DNA of 64,000 bases from Platynereis dumerilii. Taxonomy: Eukaryota; Annelida; Polychaeta; Phyllodocida; Nereididae. Positions 10,533 to 23,232 of this stretch are shown here, in pieces. A program made the position numbers and the translations under genes. Location: the NCBI GenBank assembly GCA_026936325.1, contig JAPTHN010000006.1, forward strand, positions 27,173,296 to 27,237,295, given 5' to 3'. Under the pieces are notes generated by a model. It saw nothing but the letters and a program-made list of their open reading frames with translations, was not told where the DNA came from and did no database searches. Within the stretch, counting starts at the first letter, position 1; each line of letters opens with the position of its first letter.

Positions 10533-12690
10533 GATGTCTCCGAGAACATAAACAACTGCACAGCACTCGCTGCCATAGCTCGGTGCTTTTTGCTCAGGTT
10601 ACACAACTCAAAGAAGTTGAAAAGAGTCGTTCTTGCTTCTTATGGACTCCGGGGTAAACAACTTTCAAGGTCAAGGAATCAAGATTCAGGAAAAATATCA
10701 GACTTTTTGTTCTCGGAGAAAAAGAGGGGATATTGCTACCAGTTTACATCATATAGCCTCTATTATATACAGTCAGTACATTAGCCAACGTGAACGTCAC
10801 TGTAAAAGCAAGTAAAAAACCTTGCTTTTACCTCCAGTCCTTGGTTAGCGTGCAATGCTGTGCATGGAAAGACTTTATTACTCATACTGTATACTATACA
10901 GTGTTAGTAATTGGTATCTGACACTTTTCCTTCTCGGCATTATAGTGCATTGGGCAATCTTGAGACAGAAAAAAATGCATTTCAGAATCAGAAGAAAAAT
11001 TGATCTTGAGAATCTCTACAATGCAGAAATATTATCTGAAAGTTGGATTAAAAAAAAATCAGGAGGCTCCGTGATTACAAATTGTGTCTTAATGATATGA
11101 AAGTATTAAACAACCCATGAGGAACCAAGACTGTTCAGTACCAAGTATCAAGATCTTCAAGTTAAACATTTCTTTCTAGTGACTATCCAGTATCCACACT
11201 GTGGCTTTCTAACTTGTGGTTGGTAACTCAGCTCATGTCTACTTTCCAGTCTTGACCAGTGTCCACAGAAGTGTGCAAACAGAGGCAGAAGCCCAAGGAA
11301 TAGTGAACAGGGTGTTGGCAATTAGGATACTGGTGAGGAAAGGGCTCTAGCAGGATCGAACGCAGCTGGGTAAACACTCGGACTGGAAAAGGAGACACAG
11401 CACACAGACAGACAGATACGCACAAAATACACACAGCCACAGATCAAAATCCAATGCAGTGAAACACCGCTCATTTGAAGGTATCCTTCATTAACCTTTT
11501 CATTAATGAAGGATACCTAGGGCAAGACTACTTCTTGTAGGTTTTTTACACAGGGCAAAGGGTTGGCATATATGTTGTGATGGGCTGGGCTTCAAAATCA
11601 TTGCATATACTGCTTTTGAGTTCCTTGCTCCAGCTGCATTTGATAACATATTGAGTCTGATTGTCTTGCATCCATCTACATGTACATTGTATGAAGACAG
11701 ATATCAATTCGTTTCTTGTCCTAAATTTTCTGCCATGCCTTTCACGGTTAAATCTCCTGAACAATGACCATGCTCTTCACATATTCTAATTCCTTTCTTG
11801 GTGCAAAATTATGAGTTCAACCAATCCATCCAAATATTCAGCTGGTTATTTCAGTATCGTATTTACAATTATTACTGGAGGTGCGTAAGGCCACCTTCAA
11901 GTCAAAGGGCGCATGTAATCTTTACTGACGGCCACAATTTGATGCAGCTCTGCAACCTAATTTGCAACTTTGTGATGCTACTCTCAGAGGCAACTGTTTG
12001 AGGGATTGTAGGGGGCGCCAGGCCATCAGACGAGGCAATAGCAACAATGCAATGTTCCTTTTCTCATGAGCAATTCCCTGATGTCTTGCTGACTGACCAC
12101 AACTGCTTACTATATAAGTCTCGCAGCACTTTTACAGACAGAGGGCATCCCACAGAGTAACCCCAATTTAGCCAGCACTTTCCCTTATAAGCCTTACATA
12201 CGTTTAGTGGTCATCTTTTAAAATATCTGGTCCCCTGCCACAAACATAACACTACATAAGGCCGAGTAATGTGGGGTGTAATGGGGTATGACATATCATT
12301 CATGTTTATAGGCTATTCGCCAACATTTTTCAACACATAAACCCAGGCACAGCCTTCCTGTTTTGTAACGATACACAAAACGTGTATGAAGTAACATTGA
12401 AGCCATCAAGGCATGACATTTCTTATATTCCTCTGGTGTTTTTGCATCACTCATATAAAGGCCATTCTCAAATTTTGGGACAAAGTGCCCTGGAAAATTT
12501 GGTAACGGAGTGGACATTTGATGCAAAAAACCTGCCATTTGAGCAATTGAAAAAAAAAGGTTAAAAAAATTATATAGGTTTTATTTCCAGATGAATAGAT
12601 TTTATATATATATTTATGAGTGTGTGTATAAAATTTTATTCGACAACGAAATGTCATAAAGATACATGTGTCATATAAAAATATATAATC
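10533..12690. other. Unannotated stretch, one hairpin only
   Basis: No gene or mobile element recognised. It includes a perfect 16-bp inverted repeat at 11,479-11,518 (reported separately). The short frames in this stretch show no domain similarity. Confidence 0.45.
11479..11518. repeat. Perfect 16-bp hairpin
   Basis: Arms AGGTATCCTTCATTAA (11,479-11,494) and its exact reverse complement (11,503-11,518) are separated by the 8-base loop CCTTTTCA. The arms are too short for a typical animal microRNA precursor and no T-run follows. It may be the scar of a small palindromic insertion. Confidence 0.85.
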
Positions 12691-12691
12691 A

Positions 12692-12817
12692 CCTTGGGGG
12701 TCACACGATTGTCTGAAGGGACACATAAACTAAAGGCATATTTTAGCCAAGGTTGAAAAGTTCATATGGGGAGAAGGGGGCCTGCCCCCCCCCGTCCCCC
12801 CAATAGTGACACCACTG
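12692..12817 (+). mobile_element. hAT MITE fragment, same family as the copy at 52.7 kb
   Basis: It shares in order with 52,731-52,924 the blocks CACACGATT, TATTTTAGCCAA, AAGTTCATATGGGG, a C-rich tract and the terminal GACACCACTG (against GACGCCACTG). The left terminus (CAGTGGCGT) is absent, so this is a 5'-truncated copy ending at 12,817. The G- and C-runs that characterise the family are shortened and mutated here, consistent with greater age. Confidence 0.65.
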
Positions 12818-14596
12818 CCTCTCCAAGCACAAAGTAGTATGACTTTAGTCTCATGCAATATTTAGGACCAGGGGAAATTGAATTTGTGGTGGAATAGGAG
12901 TACTTAGATGCAGCAGCACAGCGGCCGTTTGGTCTCGGCTGCTGTGTTATGCTTCAATTGCAATGCCTCTTGTGAACTTAACTGAATTCTCGTTACACCT
13001 TGTCTGATACTGACTAATTGTGGCCTGGCAAATCCATTACCCCTGCCAGTTTAAAGTTGAATAATATCAATCCATCATGAGTCATATTATAATGTAAGTG
13101 GTCGTTGGTGGCACTTATTTAGTGTCGAATTGGTCAGTAAGTTCAAAGACTTCCTTGAATTGAAGTGAAGACACTGAGATATGCCATATACACCATACAG
13201 ATGCTCATTTAGCTGAGATCTGTCAAGGAAGCAGGCAGCCTGACACAAAGCTCCCACATTGATGCAGTTGGATAAGGCTGCCATTAGTTTGATGTAGATG
13301 GTCTTGAGTCACCAGCAAACATTCTGCCAACCTGCGGCAACTTGTAGGTCCCCCAGCTGCATGGAAATGGTGCTTAAACATTCATGGCGACTGATGCATG
13401 CAAATGATACAAGCAATGCCAAGTGAGGAAAGGCCTGATATGCATCTGCACCTTGTCAACAGCCTGGGGATATATATGACATGCTGGGCAAAAGAGCCTT
13501 TGGTGAATTTTTGTGTTCTATGGTTTTTTATGAATGAACAACAAGCTCTCTCCGACAGTCTCCATGCTCAGCAGTGGACAAATGGAAGGGGTGAATGCTG
13601 CGACAATAGATCATGTTGCCATGAAAAGCCCTTGACGAACGTAGCTGTGCAATCACTTTTTGAAGGTAGCAATCATTCCTTTTTCACTTTTCAATTGTCC
13701 CAGTTCATCATTTTAATCCACAGGCTTTTGTCGGATGTATTATTGACGTGAGTTGCTTGGAAATATTAACCAATTCTTCATTCTGATTCATTCCAAGACA
13801 TCAATTTGGATCCTAATGACGTGGGCTAATAGAATGATCCCTTTAAAATACTTCTGTCTCTTGGCCAGAAATTCTACCTTTATGGAAGCGATCACAGGGT
13901 GACCCTGTAGGCTGATTCTCTATTACGTGATTTTAAAACAACTGTCCTTTGGCAAATGGCTCAGCCAGGGTTAGGTGGTGGTCAACCGCTCAGCCCAGTG
14001 GTGGTACTCTTAGGCAATTGATCTGATAGAAGAACAGAAGTGAGCATTATATATTGCTAGTGTGGGACCCTATGGGGAGCCCTAAGATACTTCGCGACTG
14101 TCAGCCAGTTGCAGCCAGTTGCAGACAGTGCAGTAGTTTCAAGGCGGTATATTCTGCGCTAAGGCGGACTGTAGTCTGGGGAGTAATGGGCCTCCTCAAC
14201 CGACTGGAAGAAATGTGCTTATGAGAGGTGACACATGGCAGGCCATGATGCATGGCTTGTTCTCTCTGGTCAAATACCCTATGCAATGCTCCACTGTTGC
14301 TGGTGCTATTTTTGTTTTTCATCTCTTTAGTCAATCACTTAAACGTTATTGAGCTGAAGATCTACTGACGAAAACTGATGCAGTACTGGGCAACACATGG
14401 GACATATAATCCGTCATAGATGGTGGATCTTTTTGATGATCACTCAGTGTCAGTCTAGATAGCCATATGTAGACCGTGACTTTGAGTTCCTTGAGCAACT
14501 GTTTGCTGTTGAGGAAGCCCTGCAGGATTGCCTTTGACTTGCTGCTGATGATTTCTGCTCTGGATGGCTGGTGATTAATTTTGTGCCATCCAAATG
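12818..14596. other. Unannotated stretch, no feature seen
   Basis: No paired repeats, no tandem array and no recognisable coding. A 117-codon frame at 13,398-13,751 has no family resemblance and no supporting splice context. Confidence 0.45.
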
Positions 14597-14598
14597 TA

Positions 14599-15497
14599 GG
14601 GGAGAGCGGGGCACCATGAGCTGCTTTTCTGAAATTAAGCTCCTGAGCCTAAAGTTTCAATGGTAAATGGCTGGTTGCTTTATATAATCATAGCAAGACC
14701 TCTTGGCTACAATATCCAGTGTTGTTACATTATATTCTTAATTCTTAAATAGTCAAAACATTGTCTTTAAAAAATGTAGTCTAGCGGCTCATCGTGCCCC
14801 GACCCTGGGGCACCATGAGCCATGGCATGGGGGGCTGTTTACGTACCTGTATTATCCTTCTCATTCAACTGTGAAGAACTGATACCTCATAGACAAGATG
14901 TTTTACTTGAAATTTTCCCTTGGCATGCACCACATTATGGATCAGATGGATTTGACATATTTTTCTATGAAATTGCTAAAATGTGTCCTAAACAGCGGCT
15001 GATGTCTTGCACTATAGTTCTGGACTTACAACAGTAGAGTTGTTGTTACAATTCAGCTTTAATTGTACATTAAAACTTTATAGAAAATGGTGCCCTATCC
15101 CCATGTGGCTCATGATGCCCCATTTGTAAATTTCATTTATTAGTGCATATCACCATTTTCCAGTTTATCATAGTATCAATGTTATGACATCATCCTAGCA
15201 CATGCCTTACCTTCTCTAAGAAGACTAAGTTTTATGATAATGCCGGAAATAGTTGAAATACCAGAAGTAAAAGTTCCACTGCCCAATATGTTTACTTTTT
15301 ACTCAAATTCACTGGTCAAAAGTATTTTTTCAATTCTTGGTCCTACATTGAAAAGAAATATTATGATTGCTACCCTAGCCAGTAGTACACTAATAAAGGA
15401 AAATATGGTCTTCCTATCGAGCAGTTCTATCTCGCCGTTTTTTTTGTAGGGGCCATGGTTCATGGTGCCCCGTGGCTCATAGTGCCCCGCTCTCCCC
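14599..15497. mobile_element. Short-TIR DNA transposon, family X copy 1 (GGGGAGAGCGGGGCAC ends)
   Basis: Inverted ends GGGGAGAGCGGGGCAC are flanked on both sides by TA (14,597-14,598 and 15,498-15,499), which may be a TA target duplication or part of a longer TIR. Besides the termini, the motif GGGGCACCATGAGC and its inverse GGCTCATNNTGCCCC recur near 14,780-14,822, 15,106-15,122 and 15,452-15,490. No transposase frame is present, so it is non-autonomous. The second family member, at 52,462-53,635, has motifs at similar distances from its ends but with a different motif sequence. I do not assign a superfamily. Confidence 0.75.
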
Positions 15498-15499
15498 TA

Positions 15500-17628
15500 G
15501 TTGAAAGTGATATTCATGGACAACCTGCAGCATATCGTGCTTAAATTTGCATATATATAGAAATTATAGATGCAATATATATCATTCTCTCACAGACTGT
15601 ACTATTTCTTCTTAGAAGGTAGCTTAAGCCCATTGTTCTTGGCATTTGCTCTTCCACAATATGCAGATGTGCCCAGCAGCGCCTATCCTATAATTATAAT
15701 AAAGCCTTTTCTGTTGAAAAATACAGGAGATAAAGCCCTAAGAAACACCCACCTGATTGGTGTAATGTGTATGCCACCTTGATTGTGCAGTCTCTAATCT
15801 GTGCCTCAATGGAGCATTGGGCTTGTGGCAGTAATCACTGTGTGATGGTTACAAGTTGTTCAGCTAATGAGAATTTACATCCCTACACACCACAACATGT
15901 GCTTGTCAACTGCTGCCTAGCAGTATTGCAACTATTGCATGGGACTTTGTCAACTTGTAAAAGCTATCAGGGACACAAGAGTCCCATAAGCAGTCCCATG
16001 TGGCTTCCCTTTAATACCGTCTAGGTATTCCATTGGTATTCATTGACCAATGATGGCTCATTCATGCTGGAAATACACACCATATTGTTTAAACTATGAA
16101 ATATTTTCAGTCGGGAATGAAATTCACTTGGTATGAGTTTGAAAAATTAGTCAGTGCGAGACTTGATTCACAAGAACATTCTGAAACACCAAACCCACTT
16201 GTGCCATGCATTTCTCTTGTATTTTCCTCGTCTCACTTTTCTATTGAATCTATTGAATCAGCAGTCCAAATGAATCCACTCACCTAACATTCTCTCAGTC
16301 ATCCTGTTTTCCAACATGTCAGGAATTGAGTTAGTTGTGTACTGTGCTGCAGATGAGATGAAAGGGCTGCTTTGTCCGTCCTTTTTTGTGAACTCCAGTC
16401 CTGCTCATGTGCTGCGTTTGGTATATTTTCCATTCATTCCAACAATCCTTGATCACTTTAATAGTTTATTTCAGGGTTTTTCAGAGTTTTCTATGATGTC
16501 TCACTCACATGTTTTTCAAAGCTTCACTGGTCAGTCATGACTGAAACTGGCTCTTATCGAGAGACTTGAGAAAATTGATACCAACTGGTGACCACTGGTG
16601 TTGAACTTGACTTAAAGATTTTAAGATGAAGTGTATCATGAAATTTAGAACAGAACATTTTGCTGCTTCTGAGATATACCATGTATCCTGTTTTGGAACT
16701 TCTCCACATACGAAGTCAACACGGTTCCTACAATCTATCTAGGCCTATTTATTCCACGTGGTTGGGAGTCACTCATCTATTCTAAGAACAAACAAGGTGC
16801 TGATTACGTAATATCCTCTCTAACACATGTGTCAGTTGGTGAAACGTTAATTGGGGAAGCAAGGTATATATCATCTTGACGGTCCTTGACTGTTCTTGAA
16901 TTAGTTTCAGTACTATAAAGTACAAGTAGCTACACACTGCAGCAGGGTTGGTTGTGGCCATTGCAACATGCAGTGCACATAGCAAGGGCTTTACAGGATT
17001 TCCTTGGTCAGGACATGTCCATTCTGTTGAGCATGCCATTGGTCCGTGCTACCCCCTCCCCGATGGCCTCCCAGTAATTGCAGGATTGCGTTAATGTCAT
17101 GGAATGCAGCCCAGGCTGGTCTTATTTGCCGATTATTGAGTGATTCCAACCAAGTGAATACATCAAAGGATTTGTATTTGACACGAGAATCTCATGCATT
17201 TGCTCAGGGGTGTTAAGTGCTCATTACAAGAAAAGTGGAATAATTATGACGTGTCTCAAATACACGATGAAAAATGGCTTCATGCAAACCCTGTATTTGA
17301 AGAAGCAGAATTTCATTCCATTCCTGTTAACCCTATTACTATGCTATGTAAAAATTAATATTCATCACCAACTGTGTTGTTGATGCATTGATTGCCATAT
17401 TTAAGATGTGGACTCATATTTCCTTCTGATTTCCCTCTCCTCTTTGAGTTGGGAGGAATATTCTGCAATAGACGGATTAAAGAAAACCCACTTTGATGGT
17501 TGTCTACCATGTGAGATAAAATCGAAGGTGCTGCCATATTTCTGAAACTGTGTATTTGGTAGTTTCATCTCCATATTTTCAGTGTGTGGTAGAGAAAAAT
17601 ACTGTGAAAATGTCACTCACATTCATTG
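15500..17628. other. Unannotated stretch, no feature seen
   Basis: Plain AT-rich DNA with short chance frames. Nothing with repeat structure or domain similarity was recognised. Confidence 0.45.
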
Positions 17629-17631
17629 CAA

Positions 17632-20600
17632 TAGTTGGTGGGTTAGGTCAACAAAATAGGTGGTTGACTTCACTTTCTGATGCAAAGGTCCCCTTTGGCA
17701 CAGATGTACCTTGGGGTCATAGGAAAAGATTTATCCAAAGACACAAGTGAGATCACCCCCTGGATTGGAAATACAGCCATTTTTCAAAATGGCCGCCGCA
17801 AGTGCAAAAAGTCCAATATCTCCGCTTCTATTTCAGCTAGAGAGACAAAATTAGGGTCAAAATATATGCTTTTGGTGTCAGAGAATCCATTGAAATAGTT
17901 CCTGAGCATTAAAAAACAATATTTACACATTTTATTGTAGCATCTGCTTTAAAAATGGCCACCAAGCAAGGTTGACAGCACCAGGGCCACTGTTAGTGAA
18001 CATTTTGTGTTACTTAGATACCATTAGGTTGCATAATCTGCAAACATTGTTGGAAAATCAATCTCTACTCAAAATCAACACACTCTAACACAATTGAAAA
18101 GAAGATATGCCCAACATCAGCACTATTGAAAAATATTTATGTGGTCTTCAAAGCCTCAATTGATCACATTTAGCATGCATATACATTTCATGATAATTTT
18201 TCCAAATCATAATCTACATTGAGGATATTTACTATCTTGATATCAGCAGAAAGAAACAGCTTTTATATAGACAGCATCAAGCTGTGTTCTATTTACCTGT
18301 AATTTCAGTTTTCTTACATTGTGGCCATTTACTAATTTTTTCATCATCGCCAAGCTTTCATTTTGATAGTCCAGTAATTCAAGCATCGTATCTTTGCTCA
18401 GTGAGTGATAAATAATATATGTCAAATTAATTTCGTTGTACATTTAAGATAATAGTGTTATTTAAGGCTGTTGTCCAGTCACTTCTGTAGGGTCAATCAC
18501 GAGACACACTTCACAGCATCTTCTCATATGCTAAGCTAGCAAAGTCATCAAGAGAGCACCCCACCAAGCCCATACTCAGGAGTTTCCACTGCAGGTGTGA
18601 AAATATGTTTTGGGCAAAAAATATTGGTAAGGTGTTTGTGGATGATTCAAGAAATTTATTGTTTGGTGCAGAAAATTCATGGTATGCCATGCCATATTTA
18701 GACATTTCAGACACTCAGTGAACGGAGGTACAATATGTAGCATGTATGACTTGGCTGAGGGATATGAATTATGCTGAGAAATATTAGCAAATTATCCTGC
18801 CCAGTGCCCAGGATATCCAGTTACCAGTGTCATGTCTTTGTTTTCTACTCTTTTTATCCAGTCAGAGCCATTTTGATGACCAATGTTACTAGGCATAAAG
18901 CTTGTAGGGATGGTACATAGCCTTTTAGAGATGTCACAAACTTTTAACTTGCCATTATTCCCACTTCAACTGTATCAAGGATGTTTTACTTCAAGTGGTT
19001 TGGTTACTTGTACAGAAGAGCGGGTTGATTCAATGCCTATTGCATGTGTACACATCGCTGTAGAGAATGAGGGGTTGTGATGAATATTGTTGTATTGCAA
19101 CAACTATGATAAAGACTCCATGAGCTGCTTGAGGTGGTACCATAACTCCAAATTTTTCTGAGGGGCTGATCATTAAATCAGCCACATCTATGCTTATTGT
19201 CTTCAATCTGTCATATATAGGCCTACATAACACACACAGCCCTTGTCTATAAATGGTTTTTACGACTAATGCACTTCTAGATTGAAGATACAGCTTCATT
19301 GCCACATAAAACAGGTTTTTTGTCTCCTTTTTGGTATGGAATACTGCTATGACGGTTGAATCTGCATTAAGGTTTTGTTGAAATTTGAATAATCTGTTGA
19401 CCAGAGGAGACTGATCAATACCTAACGCTTTTACAGTTGGAGAGATTATAGTCACGTCAGGACTATTGCAATTCTAGTTAAGTCCTGGTCCTGACAGGAT
19501 GATTGAGTTTGTGGGGTTGATCAGGCTGGTGTCAGAAAAAAAGTCTGACCTCTGTGCAGTTATCCTCATCCCCCACCAGCATATCAGTAGCTGGACTGAC
19601 TCTACCCTATTTCATTGAGTCATCGCCTCTCATGACAGTACACTTGTTTTCTCTGGAACTAATGGGTTCTTTTAATGGTTATGAAATGGAGTGGGCTGGC
19701 AAAATTAGTTGAGACCCTGATAAGATTACACGCCAACTTAGGCAGTGTCAAGAGCTACATGTATCTTTAACTAGCTTGTCAATGATGATACTGTACACTG
19801 AAAGAGTCCTGGTCATGGTAGTGAAGACAGTGCTGGGTTGAGAGTCCTGTGAGGCTGAGGACGTAGGAGTCCTCAGTATATGGTATTCTTCAAGACTATT
19901 CAAGCAGCATCTGGAGGAGTGAATCAGCCTCACATTAAGATGAAAGGGAACTGATGAATGACTGCTTCATCAGAAGATACTCATGGTGTAAGATTTTTGC
20001 TCCCTTTGAACAGTTACATCATCTAAACATATGTCCTCCAATGCGCATTTTAATTAATTCCTTACACCAAAAAAGGACATTTTTCTAACTTTTTGCTTAC
20101 TAGCTTTTATTGGTCTTCAAAGATGGTTATGACTGGCAGGAATGGGTAGAAAATCTTCAAAATAAACACATGAAAGTGATCACTTGATGTCCTCGGCAGG
20201 GGCAGCATACTATTCAAGTTAACATCCCTCAGCTCATCTAAGTCATGCATGTCACCTCTGTTTACAAGTCATATAGTATAAATGTTCTCCACCAGTCTAC
20301 AAATTTTCATGAATACTGATTAAACCCATGTCAAACTTTTTCTTATCGCAAAATTACTGACACTCATTGTGTCACTCTGATTGACAAAAACTGCAGTGGC
20401 TGGGTTATTTCTTGGTGACTATGGTAGCTATGCAAATAAGAAAATTCAGCCAAATACCATGGCACAGTGTATACATATTAAAAAATCAATTTGTCACATT
20501 TTTCATTTACTGAACATACCATGATTGAATTGCTGGACAATTAAAATGAAAGCTAAGTGATGACGAAAAAATTAGTAAATTGACGGAATGTTTACAAGGT

Positions 20601-21297
20601 CAGGATACGGCGAGATAACTAAAATTACATGGAGCCACAGCTTGATGCTGTTTATGTATAGGCTGTTGATGCAGAATGCTGATATTAGGAATGTAAATGT
20701 CCTAAATTTATATTGTGATTTGGCAAAATTATCATGAAAAGCATATTCCATATGTGATGGATCGAAGTTAAGAGGCTTTGAAGCTCTTTGAAGACCACAT
20801 AAATATTGTTCAATGGAGCTGATATTGAGTATGTCTTATTTTTAATTGTGTTAGAGGATGTTGATTTTGAGTAGAGATTGATTTTCCAACATTTTTGGCA
20901 GATGATGCAACCTAATGGTATCAAAGTAACACAAAATGTTCACTAACAGTGGCCCTGGTGCTGTCAACCTTGCTTGGCGGCCATTTTTAAAGCAGGGGCT
21001 GCAATAAAATGTGTAAGTATTGGTTTTTCATACTTAGGAACTATTTCAATGGATTCTCTGACCCCAAAAACATATATTTTGACGCTAATTTTGTCGCTCT
21101 AGCTGAAACAGAAGCGGAGATATTGGACTTTTTGCCATTGCGGCGGCCATTTTGGAAAATGGCTGTATTTCCAATCCAGGGGGTGATCTCACTTGTGTCT
21201 TTGGATAAATCTTTTCCGATGACCCCAAGGTACATCTGTGCCAAAGGGGACCTTTGCATCAGAAAGTGAAGTCAGCTTTGACCTAACCCACCTACTA
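17632..21297. mobile_element. 3.67-kb foldback element with ~0.8-kb inverted arms
   Basis: The left arm (17,632 to about 18,440) and right arm (about 20,475-21,297) are inverted copies. The outer tips read TAGTTGGTGGGTTAGGTCA and, inverted, TAGTAGGTGGGTTAGGTCA. The next 250 bp are over 90% alike, and the inner arm parts are more diverged but still collinear (for example TTTCATGATAATTTT(T/G)CCAAATCA). A possible 3-bp duplication CAA lies at 17,629-17,631 and 21,298-21,300. The 2-kb centre has no recognisable transposase; its longest frame (141 codons, minus strand, 19,030-19,455) has no family resemblance. It could be one foldback transposon, or two oppositely oriented copies of a ~0.8-kb element trapping host DNA. 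Confidence 0.7.
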
Positions 21298-21844
21298 CAA
21301 CACTTATGGGTATTTATAGGTCATCGTTAGTGCTGGTGTTATGGGTAGTACCCATACTACATAGTATCACTTGCAGGTATATTGCCTGTTTCATCTTCAA
21401 TATTCGGTCTGTCTGTTTCAAAGTATGAAAATAACACTCATATTTATTGCATCTTTAGTGATGGTCTTATTGGATGACCTTGCTGTAAATATATGTAGCA
21501 GCAAAGTGAGCCTCGGAAAGCGCCTTGAACCAGGTTCATCATGTATTCAAGGAACAACATCCTGTGAGGGATTAGGTTAACCCTCCCCAGCAACTAGGGG
21601 TTTCTGTACCAGCATTAATATACTAGGTGCTAAAGATACATACTGTGAACGTGATTCAGAACATCTTATCCTTTAGTTTATTTGCCTGACACAAAAGATA
21701 CTGCTGGAGTAGTGTCAGACATTGCATATATCTTTTTATGATATATGAATTAGTTTGACACAATTCCAACAAAGGTAGGAAATGGCGTTATGGTTTATAG
21801 ATGGAAGCCATTAGGCTTATGCATTATTTAAGCTTACCTTCTTA

Positions 21845-22826
21845 TAGCGGGGCAGGTATGTAAAAAAATAGTGCATTTATACATAGAAGCATGAAACTTG
21901 GCGCACACTTAAAAAACATCTCTACAAATATAATTGGATAGGGAGCCACCTCAGATTTAGCATAGATGGCTATTGGCAGCCATTTTCCAAAATGGCCACC
22001 AATTCTTCCATTTTGCTGATCTTTGTGCAGTTTCTATGAATAGAATGCATGCAAATAGTGTTTGTTATTCCTTCTCTAGGTATTCAGAACATTACCAAAA
22101 CATTTTTAGTAGCCTCAACAATTTTCAGGCTTTCTAGATTCGATTTTGGTAGAATTATCAACTCAAATACAGTATTTTCGCGGTTTTGCATGGTTTCGCC
22201 AATTCTAAATGAATATAAAAATAAGTTGCATATTTGAATTCCTTATAAAAAGAGCTTTTAAATGAGTACCCGCATTAATGGGTTTCGTAAATTTGGAGTT
22301 GAAATGGAAAAAATGAAAATTTTAAGTTTTTTGAAGATTTCGGTTCTGAGGTTCATTTTGACAAAGAATACACGGAAACTAGTGATGCTACCATTCATTT
22401 GAAAGCTCTTCTTATAAGGAATTCAAATATGTGGTCTATTTAAATATTAATTGAGATTCCATAGAATTATGGAAAACCGCGAAAATGCTACATTTTCTTC
22501 AACAGTTATAACAAAATGGACCCTGACCACCCTAAAATTCCTTAGTTCAACCCGGGAATCAATTGATAGTGTTTTTTAGATCTTTAGAAGAAATAATGAC
22601 CACTGTTTTCATATGGTCAAACTGTAGGCACTTCACAGAAATCAGGAAAATGAGAGAATTAGGCGCCATTTTGGAAAATGGCTGCCATGGCTCAACCAGG
22701 TCAAATCTGAAGTGGCTCCCTATCTAAATTTATTCTTTAAAATGTTTTTAAACGATGTGCCAAGTTTCATGCTTCTATGTATAAATGAAATATTACTCCC
22801 CTATTCATGACAAATCTGCCCCGCTA
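21845..22826. mobile_element. 982-bp foldback MITE with TTA target duplication (PIF/Harbinger-like)
   Basis: The element begins TAGCGGGGCAG and ends CTGCCCCGCTA, with TTA at 21,842-21,844 and 22,827-22,829. Inverted similarity extends nearly to the middle: CATTTATACATAGAAGCATG, GATAGGGAGCCAC(C/T)TCAGATTT, TTTTCGCGGTTTT and CATATTTGAATTCCTTATAA each recur inverted in the other half. The whole unit could therefore fold on itself. A 3-bp TTA/TAA duplication is characteristic of PIF/Harbinger elements, but the assignment rests on that alone. There is no coding capacity. Confidence 0.7.
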
Positions 22827-22972
22827 TTAAGAGTAGTGACAGAATTCGAAAAGGTCCATTGCAATGCAGAAAATTATGAGTGATTGACAACTTTGATTCT
22901 GCTTTCATAACCAGAATGTTTTAGCCTCACACACTGGTACTGTTCATTTTAATAACATGCTCTAGACAGATA

Positions 22973-23230
22973 CAGTACCCATTTCTAAATGTGGCTCAAC
23001 TTAGCTGTCTGTAGCTATTCATTACTAGTCGTATCCATATCTATCCATAACTATCCATTTCTATTCTTTTGTATACACTGGAATCTCTTTACCCCTTGTT
23101 TAAACAATAGTAATTGTGGATAGCTATGGCTAGCTATGGATAAGTGTAGCTTAGTTTAGCTTGGAATGGCTATGGATAGATAGCTAAGGCTAGATTTTAA
23201 ATGACAAGCCACTTTTAGAAATTTGTATTG
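22973..23230. mobile_element. 258-bp MITE with TA target site (Tc1/mariner-like ends)
   Basis: The inverted ends start CAGTACCCATTTCTAAATGT on the left and CAATACAAATTTCTAAAAGT on the right; 20 of the first 24 positions match. TA lies on each side (22,971-22,972 and 23,231-23,232). The interior is rich in an inverted CTATCCATA / TAGCTATGGATAG motif. Ends starting CA(G/A)TA with a TA duplication fit a Tc1/mariner MITE. There is no coding. Confidence 0.6.
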
Positions 23231-23232
23231 TA

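Noticed and set aside
19030-19455. 141-codon minus-strand frame in the centre of the 3.67-kb foldback
   Set aside because: No recognisable transposase or other domain; composition like the surrounding AT-rich DNA.
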